In this document: in pieces, positions 1 through 8,727 of the stretch
Layout: every line of letters begins with the position of its first letter
How positions within the stretch are numbered: position 1 is the first letter of the stretch
Source: Bradyrhizobium sp. ISRA430
GTDB taxonomy: Bacteria; Pseudomonadota; Alphaproteobacteria; Rhizobiales; Xanthobacteraceae
DNA: 64,000 bases
Assembly: GCF_029909975.1 (NCBI RefSeq)
Contig: NZ_CP094516.1
Location: forward strand, 4,588,001 to 4,652,000
Direction of reading: 5' to 3'
Notes under the pieces: generated by a model
Databases searched by the model: none
What the model saw: the letters and a program-made list of their open reading frames with translations, nothing else
Told to the model about the DNA's origin: nothing
Translations under genes and position numbers: made by a program

Positions 1-789
1 AAGACGGCCTTCGATCTCGCCACCAGCCGCGCCCAGGCCGGCGATCCCAAGGCGATGACCATGCTGGGCGAGCTCTATGCCAATGCTATGGGCATCAAGC
101 GCGACTACGCCAAGGCGGTGGAATGGTACAAACGCGCCTCGGATGCCGGCGACCGCGAGGCGATGTTCGCACTGGCGATGATGCGCATTGCCGGTCGTGG
201 CGGACCGGTCGACAAGAGCGAGGCGGTCAAGCTGATGGCGTCCGCCGCCAAGCTCGGCGAGCCGAAGGCCGCCTACAATCTCGCGCTGCTTTATCTCGAC
301 GGGCAGACGCTGCCGCAGGACGTCAAGCGCTCCGCCGAGCTGCTCCGCCAGGCGGCCGATGCCGGCCTGCCCGAGGCGCAATACGCGCTCGCGACCTTCT
401 ACAAGGAAGGCACCGGCGTACCGAAGGACCCCGACAAGGCGGTGCGGCTCTTACAGGCGGCCTCGCTCGCCGACAATGTCGATGCCGAGGTCGAATACGC
501 GATTGCCATGTTCAACGGCACCGGCACGCCGAAGAACCAGCCGGCCGCCGTCGCGTTGCTCCGCAAGGCGGCGCGCCAGAACAGCGCCATCGCGCAGAAC
601 CGGCTGGCCTGGGTGCTGATCAACGGCATGGGCACGCCGGTGGACAAGGTCGAGGGGTTCAAATGGCACATCGTCGCCAAGACCGCCGGCAAGGGCGATC
701 CGGAGCTCGACAAGCAATTGGCCGATTTACCGGCCGACGACCGGGCCAAGGCCGAGGCCGCCGCCAAGAAATGGCTCGGGACCAAATGA
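1..789 (+). CDS. Sel1-repeat (TPR-like) protein, 5' end cut by window
   Basis: The frame is open from base 1, so the gene starts outside the window; at least 262 residues are visible. The protein is a run of about six Sel1-like repeats, each a helix pair with small residues at fixed places and a loop such as GTGVPKDPDKA or GMGTPVDKVEG. The C-terminus is a charged, Ala/Lys-rich tail. Sel1 proteins are scaffolds for protein-protein contacts and in alphaproteobacteria often act in the envelope or in signalling, but nothing here names a partner. The N-terminus, and thus any signal peptide, is not visible. About 100 bases separate it from the next gene on the same strand. Confidence 0.9.
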   Translation, partial: KTAFDLATSRAQAGDPKAMTMLGELYANAMGIKRDYAKAVEWYKRASDAGDREAMFALAMMRIAGRGGPVDKSEAVKLMASAAKLGEPKAAYNLALLYLDGQTLPQDVKRSAELLRQAADAGLPEAQYALATFYKEGTGVPKDPDKAVRLLQAASLADNVDAEVEYAIAMFNGTGTPKNQPAAVALLRKAARQNSAIAQNRLAWVLINGMGTPVDKVEGFKWHIVAKTAGKGDPELDKQLADLPADDRAKAEAAAKKWLGTK

Positions 790-889
790 CTTGACGCAAT
801 GACTTGACGCAAAGCCCCTCGCAGGGCACCCAATCCCCTCAAATGGGCGCGGTTCCGCGCCGTCTCTCCCCCGATCAAGACCAGAGCTC

Positions 890-1681
890 ATGCTGTATTC
901 CGCCACTATCAATGTCATGGTCAAGGCAGCGCGTCGCGCCGGCCGCAGCCTCAAGCGCGATCTCGGCGAGATCGAGCATCTCCAGGTCTCGCTGAAGGGT
1001 CCCGCGAATTTCGTCTCGCTCGCCGACAAGCGCGCGGAAGAGATCCTCTACCAGGACCTCGCCAAGGCCCGGCCCGGCTACGGCTTCATCGGCGAAGAGG
1101 GCGGCACCCGTGAGGGCACCGACAAGAGCCACACCTGGATCGTCGATCCCCTGGACGGCACCACCAACTTCCTGCACGGCATCCCGCAATTCGCCATCTC
1201 GATCGGGCTCGCGCGCGAAGGTACTGTCATCGCGGGCGTGATCTACAATCCCGCCAACGACGAGCTCTACATCGCCGAGCGCGGCAAGGGCGCCTTCCTC
1301 AACGACCAGCGCCTGCGCGTCGCCGGCCGCCGCCAGCTCAACGAATGCGTGGTGGCCTGCGGCCTGCCCCATATCGGCCGCGGCGACCACGAGGAATTCC
1401 GCCGCGAGATGACCGCGATCCAGAACCGCGTCGCAGGCCTGCGTCGCTTCGGCGCCGCCTCGCTCGACCTCGCCTTCGTCGCCGCCGGCCGCCTCGACGG
1501 CTACTGGGAGCGCAACCTCTCCCCGTGGGACATCGCCGCCGGCCAGATCATGGTCAAGGAAGCAGGCGGCACCGTGAGCGACATCGAAACGCCGGGCGAT
1601 GCGCTGACAACCGGCCACGTCGTGTGCGGCAACGAGTTCGTGCACGGCGAGCTGGTGAAGATCTTGCGGAAGGCGGCTTAG
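890..1681 (+). CDS. suhB: Inositol monophosphatase family protein (SuhB-like)
   Basis: A 263-residue Mg-dependent sugar phosphatase fold protein, the usual length for the family. The metal-binding signature is complete: GEEGG (Glu69-Glu70), DPLDGTTNF (Asp86, Asp89) and the late SPWD motif (Asp214). The family hydrolyses myo-inositol-1-phosphate and related phosphomonoesters; SuhB members also contact the transcription antitermination machinery. The substrate cannot be chosen from sequence alone. The start used is the ATG at 890, which gives the N-terminal helix expected of alphaproteobacterial members. It is followed by an intergenic palindromic repeat, not by a gene in the same operon. Confidence 0.88.
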   Translation: MLYSATINVMVKAARRAGRSLKRDLGEIEHLQVSLKGPANFVSLADKRAEEILYQDLAKARPGYGFIGEEGGTREGTDKSHTWIVDPLDGTTNFLHGIPQFAISIGLAREGTVIAGVIYNPANDELYIAERGKGAFLNDQRLRVAGRRQLNECVVACGLPHIGRGDHEEFRREMTAIQNRVAGLRRFGAASLDLAFVAAGRLDGYWERNLSPWDIAAGQIMVKEAGGTVSDIETPGDALTTGHVVCGNEFVHGELVKILRKAA

Positions 1682-1701
1682 GGCGAAGGCCGCGCCGCGT
1701 A

Positions 1702-1807
1702 CTGTCATCACCCGCGAAAGCGGGTGATCCAGTATTCCAGAGACGGCGCAGCTAGGATCGAGAAGCCGCGGCGTACTGGATGCCCCGCCTTCGCGGGGCA
1801 CGACAGT
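1702..1807. repeat. Mosaic palindromic intergenic repeat, family A
   Basis: Two small hairpins face each other across a core: TCACCCGC-gaaa-GCGGGTGA on the left and GCCCCGC-cttc-GCGGGGC on the right, with ATCCAGTATTCCAGAGAC and CGCGGCGTACTGGATGC between them. The same modules recur at 9306-9405 (inverted), 27141-27307 and 31612-31780. It lies between convergent genes, as dispersed REP/RPE-type elements usually do. Confidence 0.8.
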
Positions 1808-1812
1808 ATGCG

Positions 1813-4800
1813 TTATGGCTTCACCGGTGCCGGCGGTCCATACACTTCCGCCTTCGCCGCTTTCGGCTCCCGGTCCCCTGCGAGCACGCGCTGCACGGAG
1901 ACGAAGAACACCGGCACCATCAAGAGCGCGAGGATGACCACCGCGATCATGCCGCCCATCACGACGGTGCCGAGCGATTGCTGGCTGGCACCGCCGGCGC
2001 CGTGGGCGATCGCCATCGGCAGCACGCCGCAGATGAAGGCAAGGCCGGTCATCAGGATCGGGCGGAAGCGCAGGCGGCAGGCCTCGATGGTGGCTTCCAG
2101 CAGCGGCTTGCCTTCCTTGCGCAGGTCCTTGGCGAACTCGATGATCAGGATCGCGTCCTTGGCGGCAAGGCCGATGATGGTGATCAGGCCGACGGTGAAA
2201 TAGACGTCGTTCGGCAGGCCGCGCAGCATCGCCGCGATCACCGCGCCGGTGACACCGAGCGGCACGGTGAGCAGCACCGCGAGCGGAATGGTCCAGCTCT
2301 CGTAGAGCGCGGCCAGACACAGGAACACCACGAACACCGACAGCGCCAGCAGGAACGGCGCCTGCGAGCCCGACAGCTTCTCCTGCAGCGACTGTCCGGT
2401 CCATTCATAGCCGAAGCCGCGCGGCAGCCTGCCCGCAAGCTTCTCCATCTCGGCGATCGCATCGCCCGAGGTGAAGCCGGGCTTCGCCTCGCCGGAGATG
2501 CGCACGGCCGGATAGTAGTTGAAGCCGGCGATCTGGGTCGGACCGCGCGCCCATTCGACGGTTGCGAAGGACGAGAACGGCACGAGCTGGCCGCGGCTGT
2601 TCTTGACGTTGTAGTTGAGGATGTCCTCGGTCCTCATGCGGTCGCGGCTGTCGGCCTGGACCACGACGCGCTGCATGCGGCCGCGGTTCGGGAAGTCGTT
2701 GATGTAGTTCGAGCCGAGATTGGTCGAGATCGTGTTGTTGATGTCCTCGAACGTCACGCCGAAGGCGCCGGCCTTCTCGCGGTCGATCACGAGATTGACG
2801 ACGCCCGCCTCGGGCAGGCCCTCGATATAGACCTTCTGCAGCACCGGGCTCGCATTGGCGTCCGCGATGAGCTGGTCGGCGGCGCGCATCAGGGCCGAAT
2901 AGCCCTTCTGGCCGCGGTCCTGAAGGCGGAACGAGAAGCCCGAGGAGTTGCCGAGATTGTCGATCGGCGGCGGCTGCAGCGCCGAGATTTTTGCATCGCG
3001 GATCGAGGACAGGTCGCGGTTGATGTCCGAGACGATCGCGGCTGCCGAATCCTTCGGCCCGCGCTCCGACCAGTCCTTCAGCGTGATGAAGGCCTGCGCC
3101 GTGTTCATGCCCTGGCCGGAGAAGCTGAAGCCGGTGAGGAAGGTGACATCCTTCACGCCTGGCCGCTGCGCCAGATATTTCTCGACCTTCTCGATCACGG
3201 CCTCGGTGCGGGCATAGGACGAATCCGACGGCGTCTGCACGTCGGTGGTGACAAAGCCCTGGTCGTCGACGGGCAGGAAGCCGCCGGGCAGGTTGATGAA
3301 GGCCCAGGATAGGCCGACCAGTAGTGCCGCATAGACCAGCATCAGCCGGCCCGTGCGCTTGAGCGAGAAGGCGACGGTGCGGGAATAGCCCTCCTTGCCG
3401 CCTTCGAGCATGCGGTTGAACCAGCCGAACACGCCCTTCCGCGCGTGGCCATGGCCGGCCGCAACGGGCTTGAGCAACGTCGCGCACAGCGCCGGCGTCA
3501 GCGACAGCGCGAGGAAGGCGGAGAAGCCGATCGCGGCGACCATGGTGACGGAGAACTGGCGGTAGATGATGCCGACCGAGCCCGGGAAGAACGCCATCGG
3601 CACGAACACCGCCATCAGCACCAGCGTGATGCCGATGATGGCGCCGGTGATCTGCGACATCGCCTTGCGTGTCGCCTCCTTCGGCGGCAGGCCTTCCTCG
3701 GCCATGATACGCTCGACGTTCTCTACGACGACGATGGCGTCGTCGACGAGGATGCCGACCGCGAGCACCATGCCGAACATCGAGAGCATGTTGATGGAGT
3801 AGCCGGCAAGCAGCAGCGTGGTACAGGCGCCCAGGAGCGCCACCGGCACCACGATAGTCGGGATGATGGTGTAGCGGATGTTCTGGAGAAACAGGAACAT
3901 CACCACGAACACCAGCACCACGGCTTCGACCAGCGTCGTCAGCACCTTCTTGATCGAGGCCTCGACCACGGGCGTGATGTTGTAGGGGATCTCGTAGCTG
4001 ATATTGGCCGGGAAGAAGCGCGACAGCTCCTTCATCTTCTCTTCGACCGCGCTCGCGGTCGCGAGCGCATTGCCGGTCGGCGACAGCAGCACCGAAAGAC
4101 CCGCGGTCGGCTTGCCGTTCAGCCGCGTATTGAACTGGTAGCTGAGGCCGCCGACCTCGACGCGCGCGACGTCGCGCAGGCGCACGGTCGAGCCATCGGG
4201 ATTGGCGCGCAAGATGATGGCGCCGAATTCATCGGGCGAGGAGAGCTGGCCCTTGACCAGCACCAGCGAGGACGTGCGCTGGTTCGCGGTCGACGGCTCG
4301 GCGCCGATGCTGCCCGAGGCGACCTGCGCGTTCTGCGCCGCGATCGCCTTGTTGACGTCGTCGGCCGTCAGCCCATAGCCGACGAGCTTGGCCGGATCGA
4401 CCCAGACGCGAAGCGACCGCTCCGTCGAATAAAGCGTGGCGCGGCCGACGCCGGGGATGCGGCGGATCTCGCCGAGCACGTTGCGGATCATGAAGTCGCC
4501 GAGCCCGACTTCATCCAGGCTGCCGTCGGTCGAGTTCAGCGTGATGATCTGAAGCACTGCGCTCGAGGCTTCCTCGATCAGAATGCCTTGCTGGATCACC
4601 GCACGCGGCAGGCGCGCCTCGACGCGCTTGATGCGGTTCTGCACCTCGACCGAGGCCGCGCCGGTGTCGGTGCCCGGCACGAAATTGGCAATGATCTCGA
4701 CCTGGCCGAGCGAGTCGCTGGTGGATTCGAAATTGAGGATGCCGGAGGCGCCGTTGAGCTCCTCCTCGATCAGGCGCGTAACGCTGTTGTAGAGGTTTTC

Positions 4801-4962
4801 CGGCGAGGCGCCCGGGTAGCTCGTCGAGATCGAGATCGAGGGCGGCGCGATGATCGGATATTGCGCGATCGGCAGCAGCGGGATCGCGATCGCGCCGATC
4901 AGACAGATGAATAGCGCGACGACCCAGGCGAAGATCGGCCTGTCGATGAAGAAGCTCGGCAT
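1813..4962 (-). CDS. RND (HAE1-type) multidrug efflux permease
   Basis: A 1049-residue inner-membrane pump subunit, the standard AcrB/MexB size. It starts with the family signature MPSFFIDRPIFAWV. The proton-relay residues are present: the Asp pair in GILVDDAIVVVENVERI (near residue 405) and the Lys in GLAAKDAILIIEFAKDL (near 940). Twelve membrane segments and two large periplasmic loops are expected and fit the hydrophobic blocks. It is co-transcribed with the adaptor gene, whose stop lies 6 bases upstream of this start. No outer-membrane channel gene and no TetR/AcrR regulator is adjacent, so the pump must borrow a TolC-type channel from elsewhere. Substrates cannot be inferred. Confidence 0.95.
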   Translation of the reverse strand: MPSFFIDRPIFAWVVALFICLIGAIAIPLLPIAQYPIIAPPSISISTSYPGASPENLYNSVTRLIEEELNGASGILNFESTSDSLGQVEIIANFVPGTDTGAASVEVQNRIKRVEARLPRAVIQQGILIEEASSAVLQIITLNSTDGSLDEVGLGDFMIRNVLGEIRRIPGVGRATLYSTERSLRVWVDPAKLVGYGLTADDVNKAIAAQNAQVASGSIGAEPSTANQRTSSLVLVKGQLSSPDEFGAIILRANPDGSTVRLRDVARVEVGGLSYQFNTRLNGKPTAGLSVLLSPTGNALATASAVEEKMKELSRFFPANISYEIPYNITPVVEASIKKVLTTLVEAVVLVFVVMFLFLQNIRYTIIPTIVVPVALLGACTTLLLAGYSINMLSMFGMVLAVGILVDDAIVVVENVERIMAEEGLPPKEATRKAMSQITGAIIGITLVLMAVFVPMAFFPGSVGIIYRQFSVTMVAAIGFSAFLALSLTPALCATLLKPVAAGHGHARKGVFGWFNRMLEGGKEGYSRTVAFSLKRTGRLMLVYAALLVGLSWAFINLPGGFLPVDDQGFVTTDVQTPSDSSYARTEAVIEKVEKYLAQRPGVKDVTFLTGFSFSGQGMNTAQAFITLKDWSERGPKDSAAAIVSDINRDLSSIRDAKISALQPPPIDNLGNSSGFSFRLQDRGQKGYSALMRAADQLIADANASPVLQKVYIEGLPEAGVVNLVIDREKAGAFGVTFEDINNTISTNLGSNYINDFPNRGRMQRVVVQADSRDRMRTEDILNYNVKNSRGQLVPFSSFATVEWARGPTQIAGFNYYPAVRISGEAKPGFTSGDAIAEMEKLAGRLPRGFGYEWTGQSLQEKLSGSQAPFLLALSVFVVFLCLAALYESWTIPLAVLLTVPLGVTGAVIAAMLRGLPNDVYFTVGLITIIGLAAKDAILIIEFAKDLRKEGKPLLEATIEACRLRFRPILMTGLAFICGVLPMAIAHGAGGASQQSLGTVVMGGMIAVVILALLMVPVFFVSVQRVLAGDREPKAAKAEVYGPPAPVKP

Positions 4963-4968
4963 GGCGCG

Positions 4969-6165
4969 TTACCGCGTGACCTGCTGCGCGTGCCGGTTGT
5001 CCGCGGTCGCATCCGCTTCCGACCAGGATTGCGGCTTGACCTTGTCGCCGGCCGCGAACTTCTGGAAACCTTCGACCACGACCTTGTCGCCGGCCTTCAG
5101 CCCGTCGGTGACGAACCAGATGCCGTCCTGCACCGAACCGGTGCGCACCGCCTGCACCGCGATGCGATTGTCGTCCTTGACGACGAACACCTCGCTGCCG
5201 CCGCCGCCATTGCGCTGAATCGCCTGCTGCGGCACCGCGATCGCGTCGGAGTCGAGACCCTGGTCGATGCGCACGCGGACATACATGCCCGGCAAGAGCT
5301 CGCGCTTGGGATTGCGGAACTCGCCGCGCAGGGTCACCTGCCCGGTATGGGCGTCGACCTTGGCATCGGAGAAAAGCAGCTTGCCGTCGAGCGAATAAAG
5401 GGTGTTGTCGTCGAGCACGAGGCGCACCTTGGCGGCATCGGCGGCGATGCGCTCGAGGTCGCCGCTCTCGAAGGCGCGGCGGAGCTGGTTGAGCTCGGTC
5501 ACCGACTGGGTGAAGTCGGCATAGATCGGATCAAGCTGCTGGATGGTGGCGAGATTGGTCTCGTTCTGGACCGCGAGCGCGCCCTCGCTGACCAGGGCCG
5601 CGCCGACCACGCCGTCGATCGGCGCGCGCACGGTGGCGTAGTCCAGATTGAGTTTTGCGCGCGCGAGCTCGGCCTTGCGGCCCTCGACCTCGGCATGGGC
5701 CTGGCGCTCGGCCGCAACCGCCTTCTCATTCTCGGCTTCGGGGGCAGCGCGCTGGCTCGTGAGCGTGGCAATGCGGCGCGCCTGCTGCTGCGCCTGCATC
5801 AAGGCCGCCTCGGCCTTGGCGAGCGCCGCTTCGTTGGCCATCACCTCGACCTCGAACGGGCGCGGATCGATCCGGTAGAGCGGATCACCCGCCTTCACCT
5901 CGCTGCCCTGACGGAACAGGCGCTCGACCACGATGCCGGAGACGCGAGGCCGCACTTCGGAGACGCGCGTCGGCGCGATGCGGCCGGGCAGTTCGCGCAC
6001 CACGGCGCGCGGCTGCGGCTTGACGACGACGATGCTGACATCGGGGTCGGCGGGCTGGGTGGCGGAGGAGATGGCTGAGCTGGATTCGTCGCAACCTGCA
6101 AGCAGCGGCGCGAGGGCCGCGAGCATCAATGCAACGCATGCCGATCGCGCACGAAGTCCTGACAT
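4969..6165 (-). CDS. RND efflux periplasmic adaptor lipoprotein (HlyD/AcrA family)
   Basis: A 398-residue membrane-fusion protein with an N-terminal lipoprotein signal ending LAPLLAGC, so lipidation at Cys24 or nearby is predicted. It then shows the barrel-sandwich/lipoyl half motifs (PRVSGIVVERLFRQGSEV and later TVRAPIDGVVG), an Ala/Gln-rich alpha-helical hairpin around residues 95-170, and the C-terminal beta-barrel and membrane-proximal domains. It bridges the inner-membrane RND pump encoded immediately downstream to an outer-membrane channel. The gene is first in a two-gene operon reading leftward. No operator-like palindrome was recognised upstream. Confidence 0.94.
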   Translation of the reverse strand: MSGLRARSACVALMLAALAPLLAGCDESSSAISSATQPADPDVSIVVVKPQPRAVVRELPGRIAPTRVSEVRPRVSGIVVERLFRQGSEVKAGDPLYRIDPRPFEVEVMANEAALAKAEAALMQAQQQARRIATLTSQRAAPEAENEKAVAAERQAHAEVEGRKAELARAKLNLDYATVRAPIDGVVGAALVSEGALAVQNETNLATIQQLDPIYADFTQSVTELNQLRRAFESGDLERIAADAAKVRLVLDDNTLYSLDGKLLFSDAKVDAHTGQVTLRGEFRNPKRELLPGMYVRVRIDQGLDSDAIAVPQQAIQRNGGGGSEVFVVKDDNRIAVQAVRTGSVQDGIWFVTDGLKAGDKVVVEGFQKFAAGDKVKPQSWSEADATADNRHAQQVTR

Positions 6166-6565
6166 GGAGAGAAGTGCCCCGAAGTTGTTGATACTGAATC
6201 ACGCTCCGCGCGAGCCCGTTCTGGGCAATTCCGCGCGGTTGATGCCGTCAAAATAGAATGGACGTGCTGCGACGCAACGCATGATCCGGGCGGCTCAATG
6301 TCACACGGCCTATCGTGCTGAGTTCAGGCCGCTTTTCTGGATTCACCGGATTGTGAGTCGGGTTCCATCGCTGCGCGCTGCGACAGAACATCGCAATAAT
6401 TCGGCTGCCATCGTCCGATCGTGGCCGACGCGCCGCTGAGGAAATGCTGCGCGATCGAAGTGCGGTTTCGGCCTTGGGTTCCCTGCCTGCCCGAATTCGG
6501 CGATCGGGCGCTTTTTTTGGGCTCGCGCTGTGCCATAGTGCGGGCCGCTCAGGCTTTCGTAACGG
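6166..6565. other. 400-base divergent intergenic region
   Basis: It separates the leftward efflux operon from the rightward MotA-like gene. It holds no recognised repeat, RNA gene or clear operator. A short leftward reading frame at 6324-6536 is the only coding candidate and is listed separately at low confidence. It may carry the promoters of both flanking operons. Confidence 0.5.
6324..6536 (-). CDS. Possible small hypothetical protein
   Basis: A 70-residue reading frame beginning ATG at 6536 in a region with no gene on the other strand. The predicted protein is basic and polar (starts MAQREPKKSARSPNSG, ends SGESRKAA), lacks membrane segments and has one Cys. No convincing Shine-Dalgarno sequence precedes it, and I do not recognise the family. 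It could be a chance frame; it is recorded because it is not the shadow of another gene. Confidence 0.25.
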   Translation of the reverse strand: MAQREPKKSARSPNSGRQGTQGRNRTSIAQHFLSGASATIGRWQPNYCDVLSQRAAMEPDSQSGESRKAA

Positions 6566-7594
6566 ATGACATCGGCTATGCGCACGCCGTCAGGCACCTC
6601 GCCTCACATGGACATCGAACTCACCAAACTGTCGTCGCCCAGCGTGTTTCTCGTGCGGATGCTCGTCTTCCTGGTGCTCTGCACTCTGATCTCCGTGGTG
6701 CTCTACAAGCAGATAGCGAATGCCTTTTTCTTCAATCCGGGCCTCAACGCGCTGATCGGGGCGGTCCTTGTCATCGGCATCATTCTCTCCTTCCGGCAGG
6801 TCATCCGGCTCTATCCAGAAGTGAGGTGGGTCAACAGCTTCCGGATTGCCGACCCGGGGCTGGTGCCGAGCGGCCACCCGCGGTTGCTGGCGCCGATGGC
6901 GGCGATCCTCGGCGGCGAGCGGACCGGACGCATGACGATCACGCAGCAGACCATGCGCCATCTGCTCGACTCGATCGCGACGCGCCTCGACGAAGCCCGG
7001 GATATCTCCCGCTACCTGACCGGACTCTTGGTCTTCCTCGGCCTGCTTGGCACCTTCTGGGGCCTGATCGAGACGGTCGGCTCGGTTGGCGCGATTATTG
7101 GCGGCCTGAAGGTCGGCGGCGATGCCGGCGCGCTGTTCGACACGCTGAAAGAGGGCCTCGCCGCCCCGCTCGGCGGCATGGGCATCTCGTTCTCGAGCTC
7201 GTTGTTCGGCCTCGCCGGCTCGCTGATCCTCGGCTTTCTCGACCTGCAATCGAGCCAGGCCCAGAACCGCTTCTACACCGACCTCGAAGACTGGCTCGCC
7301 ACCACCGTGCGCGAATATGGCCGCGGCGAGGTGACCGTCGCAGCCGGCGGCGGCGTCGCCGGCGGCGAGCTGCAGGCCGCGGTCGAGCGGCTGCGTTCGG
7401 TGCTGGAAGAGGGCAGCGCGAGCCGCGGCACCACGGCCGCGATGGCAAGCCTTGCCGAAGCCATCCAGGCGCTGGTCTCGCACATGCGCACCGAGCAGCA
7501 GATGATCCGCGAATGGGCCGACGGCCAGGGCGAGCAGAACCGCGAGATCCGGCGCCTTCTGGAACGCATCGCGCGCCAGCCGGAGAAGAGTTGA
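6566..7594 (+). CDS. MotA/TolQ/ExbB-family proton channel protein
   Basis: A 342-residue membrane protein from the ATG at 6566; in-frame ATGs at 6578 and 6608 are alternatives, the last giving 328 residues and starting MDIELTKLSS. Two membrane segments lie near the N-terminus (MLVFLVLCTLISVVLY and LIGAVLVIGIILSF). A further pair sits around LTGLLVFLGLLGTFWGLIETV and GGMGISFSSSLFGLAGSLIL, which is the MotA/TolQ/ExbB core. A cytoplasmic helical tail follows. It is paired with the downstream OmpA-domain gene, which resembles MotB, so the two probably form an ion-driven stator. There are no flagellar genes nearby, so a cell-envelope role is more likely than motility. The start is uncertain because no good ribosome binding site precedes any of the three ATGs. 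Confidence 0.85.
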   Translation: MTSAMRTPSGTSPHMDIELTKLSSPSVFLVRMLVFLVLCTLISVVLYKQIANAFFFNPGLNALIGAVLVIGIILSFRQVIRLYPEVRWVNSFRIADPGLVPSGHPRLLAPMAAILGGERTGRMTITQQTMRHLLDSIATRLDEARDISRYLTGLLVFLGLLGTFWGLIETVGSVGAIIGGLKVGGDAGALFDTLKEGLAAPLGGMGISFSSSLFGLAGSLILGFLDLQSSQAQNRFYTDLEDWLATTVREYGRGEVTVAAGGGVAGGELQAAVERLRSVLEEGSASRGTTAAMASLAEAIQALVSHMRTEQQMIREWADGQGEQNREIRRLLERIARQPEKS

Positions 7595-7623
7595 GGATTC
7601 GCTGAGCCCAGCGCGTTACTTAA

Positions 7624-7678
7624 GATGTGGGTCCCGGCTCTGCGGAGCAGCGTTGCACGCTGCGCCGCGTCCGGGACT
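7624..7678. repeat. Fragment of a mosaic intergenic repeat (family B, second type)
   Basis: The stretch GGGTCCCGGCTCTGCGGAG through GCGCCGCGTCCGGGAC is an inverted-repeat fragment of the same kind as the element at 23896-24060. It is translatable in frame with the following gene, which extends that reading frame upstream artificially. Confidence 0.65.
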
Positions 7679-7698
7679 CGGAAGTGGAGATAAACGAA

Positions 7699-8727
7699 AT
7701 GGCTCTAGCCCGCGCCCGCCGCAGCGACGGCCCCTTCAATTACTGGCCCGGATTCGTCGACGCGCTGTCGACGCTGGTGCTGTCGATCGTGTTCCTGTTG
7801 TCGGTGTTCCTGGTCGTGCAGTTCTTCCTGTCGCAGGAGGTGACCGGCAAGGACAAGGCGCTGGAACAGCTCAACGCCAAGATCGCGCAGCTCAACGAAC
7901 TCTTGTCGCTGGAGAAGCTGGGCAAGCTCAGCCTCGACGACCAGGTGGCACAGCTCAAGGCCGGCCTCGCTTCCGCCGAATCCGAGCGCGACCGCATGAA
8001 GGGCCTCTATGAGGGGCTCGCCAGTGCCGGCAACGACGCGCAAGGCAAGACCACCGAGCTCAACAAGGCGCTGGACTCGGAGAAGGCCGTCTCGGCCCGG
8101 GCGCTCGCCCAGATCGAGGTGCTGAACCAGCAGATCAGCGCGCTGCGGCGGCAGCTCGCGGCGCTCGAGGAAGCGCTCGATGCCTCCGAGAAGCGCGACA
8201 AGGAATCGCAGAGCCGGATCGCCGATCTCGGCGCGCGCCTCAACGTGGCGCTGGCGCAGCGCGTGCAGGAATTGTCGCGCTATCGCTCCGAATTCTTCGG
8301 CCGCCTGCGCGCCATTCTCGGCAATCGTCCCGACATCCGCGTCGTCGGCGACCGCTTCGTGTTCCAGTCGGAAGTGTTCTTCGACACCGGACAGGCGACC
8401 CTGTTGCCCGAGGGCCGCGCCGAGCTCGATACCGTGGCGAACGCGCTGATCGAGCTCGACAAGAAGATCCCGACGGAAATCGCCTGGGTGCTGCGTGTCG
8501 ATGGTCATACCGACATGCGGCCGGTCAACGGCCCGAACTTCAAGTCCAACTGGGACCTGTCCGCGGCCCGCGCCATCTCGGTGGTGCAATATCTGATCTC
8601 GCTCGGTGTGCCGGCCCAGCGCCTGGTCGCCGCCGGCTTCGGCGAATTCCAGCCCCTCGACCCCGGCAACACCGAAGAGGCCTACAAGCGCAACCGCCGC
8701 ATCGAGCTGAAGCTGACGGAGCGGTAG
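7699..8727 (+). CDS. Peptidoglycan-binding OmpA-family protein, MotB-like stator partner
   Basis: A 342-residue protein. The start is set at 7699 because GGAGATAAACGAA places a good ribosome binding site just before it; an in-frame ATG further upstream lies inside a repeat fragment. A single N-terminal membrane segment carries an Asp at its start (GFVDALSTLVLSIVF, Asp21), the position of the proton-carrying Asp in MotB/ExbD-type stators. A coiled-coil of about 150 residues follows. The C-terminus is an OmpA/MotB peptidoglycan-binding domain with RVDGHTDMRPV, NWDLSAARAISVVQYL and YKRNRRIELKL. Together with the MotA-like gene upstream it should form an inner-membrane motor anchored to the wall. 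Its stop codon overlaps the next gene's start by one base. Confidence 0.9.
   Translation: MALARARRSDGPFNYWPGFVDALSTLVLSIVFLLSVFLVVQFFLSQEVTGKDKALEQLNAKIAQLNELLSLEKLGKLSLDDQVAQLKAGLASAESERDRMKGLYEGLASAGNDAQGKTTELNKALDSEKAVSARALAQIEVLNQQISALRRQLAALEEALDASEKRDKESQSRIADLGARLNVALAQRVQELSRYRSEFFGRLRAILGNRPDIRVVGDRFVFQSEVFFDTGQATLLPEGRAELDTVANALIELDKKIPTEIAWVLRVDGHTDMRPVNGPNFKSNWDLSAARAISVVQYLISLGVPAQRLVAAGFGEFQPLDPGNTEEAYKRNRRIELKLTER

Noticed and set aside
1702..1807. Paired hairpins as Rho-independent terminators
   Set aside because: They lack T-runs and recur with the same arms at many unrelated loci, so they are repeats first, although some may stop transcription.
1780..4914. Two long plus-strand frames (about 500 codons each) opposite the RND pump
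   Set aside because: They lie wholly antisense to a well-conserved pump, encode Arg/His/Asp-rich low-complexity protein and show no family motif. They are a by-product of high GC at third positions.
7627..7698. Upstream extension of the OmpA-domain protein
   Set aside because: It translates a repeat fragment; the ribosome binding site and the conserved N-terminus point to 7699.
6566..8727. Zorya-type anti-phage system (ZorA/ZorB-like pair)
   Set aside because: The pair resembles ZorA/ZorB in domain type, but no ZorC, ZorD or ZorE gene follows; an acetyltransferase and a repeat do.
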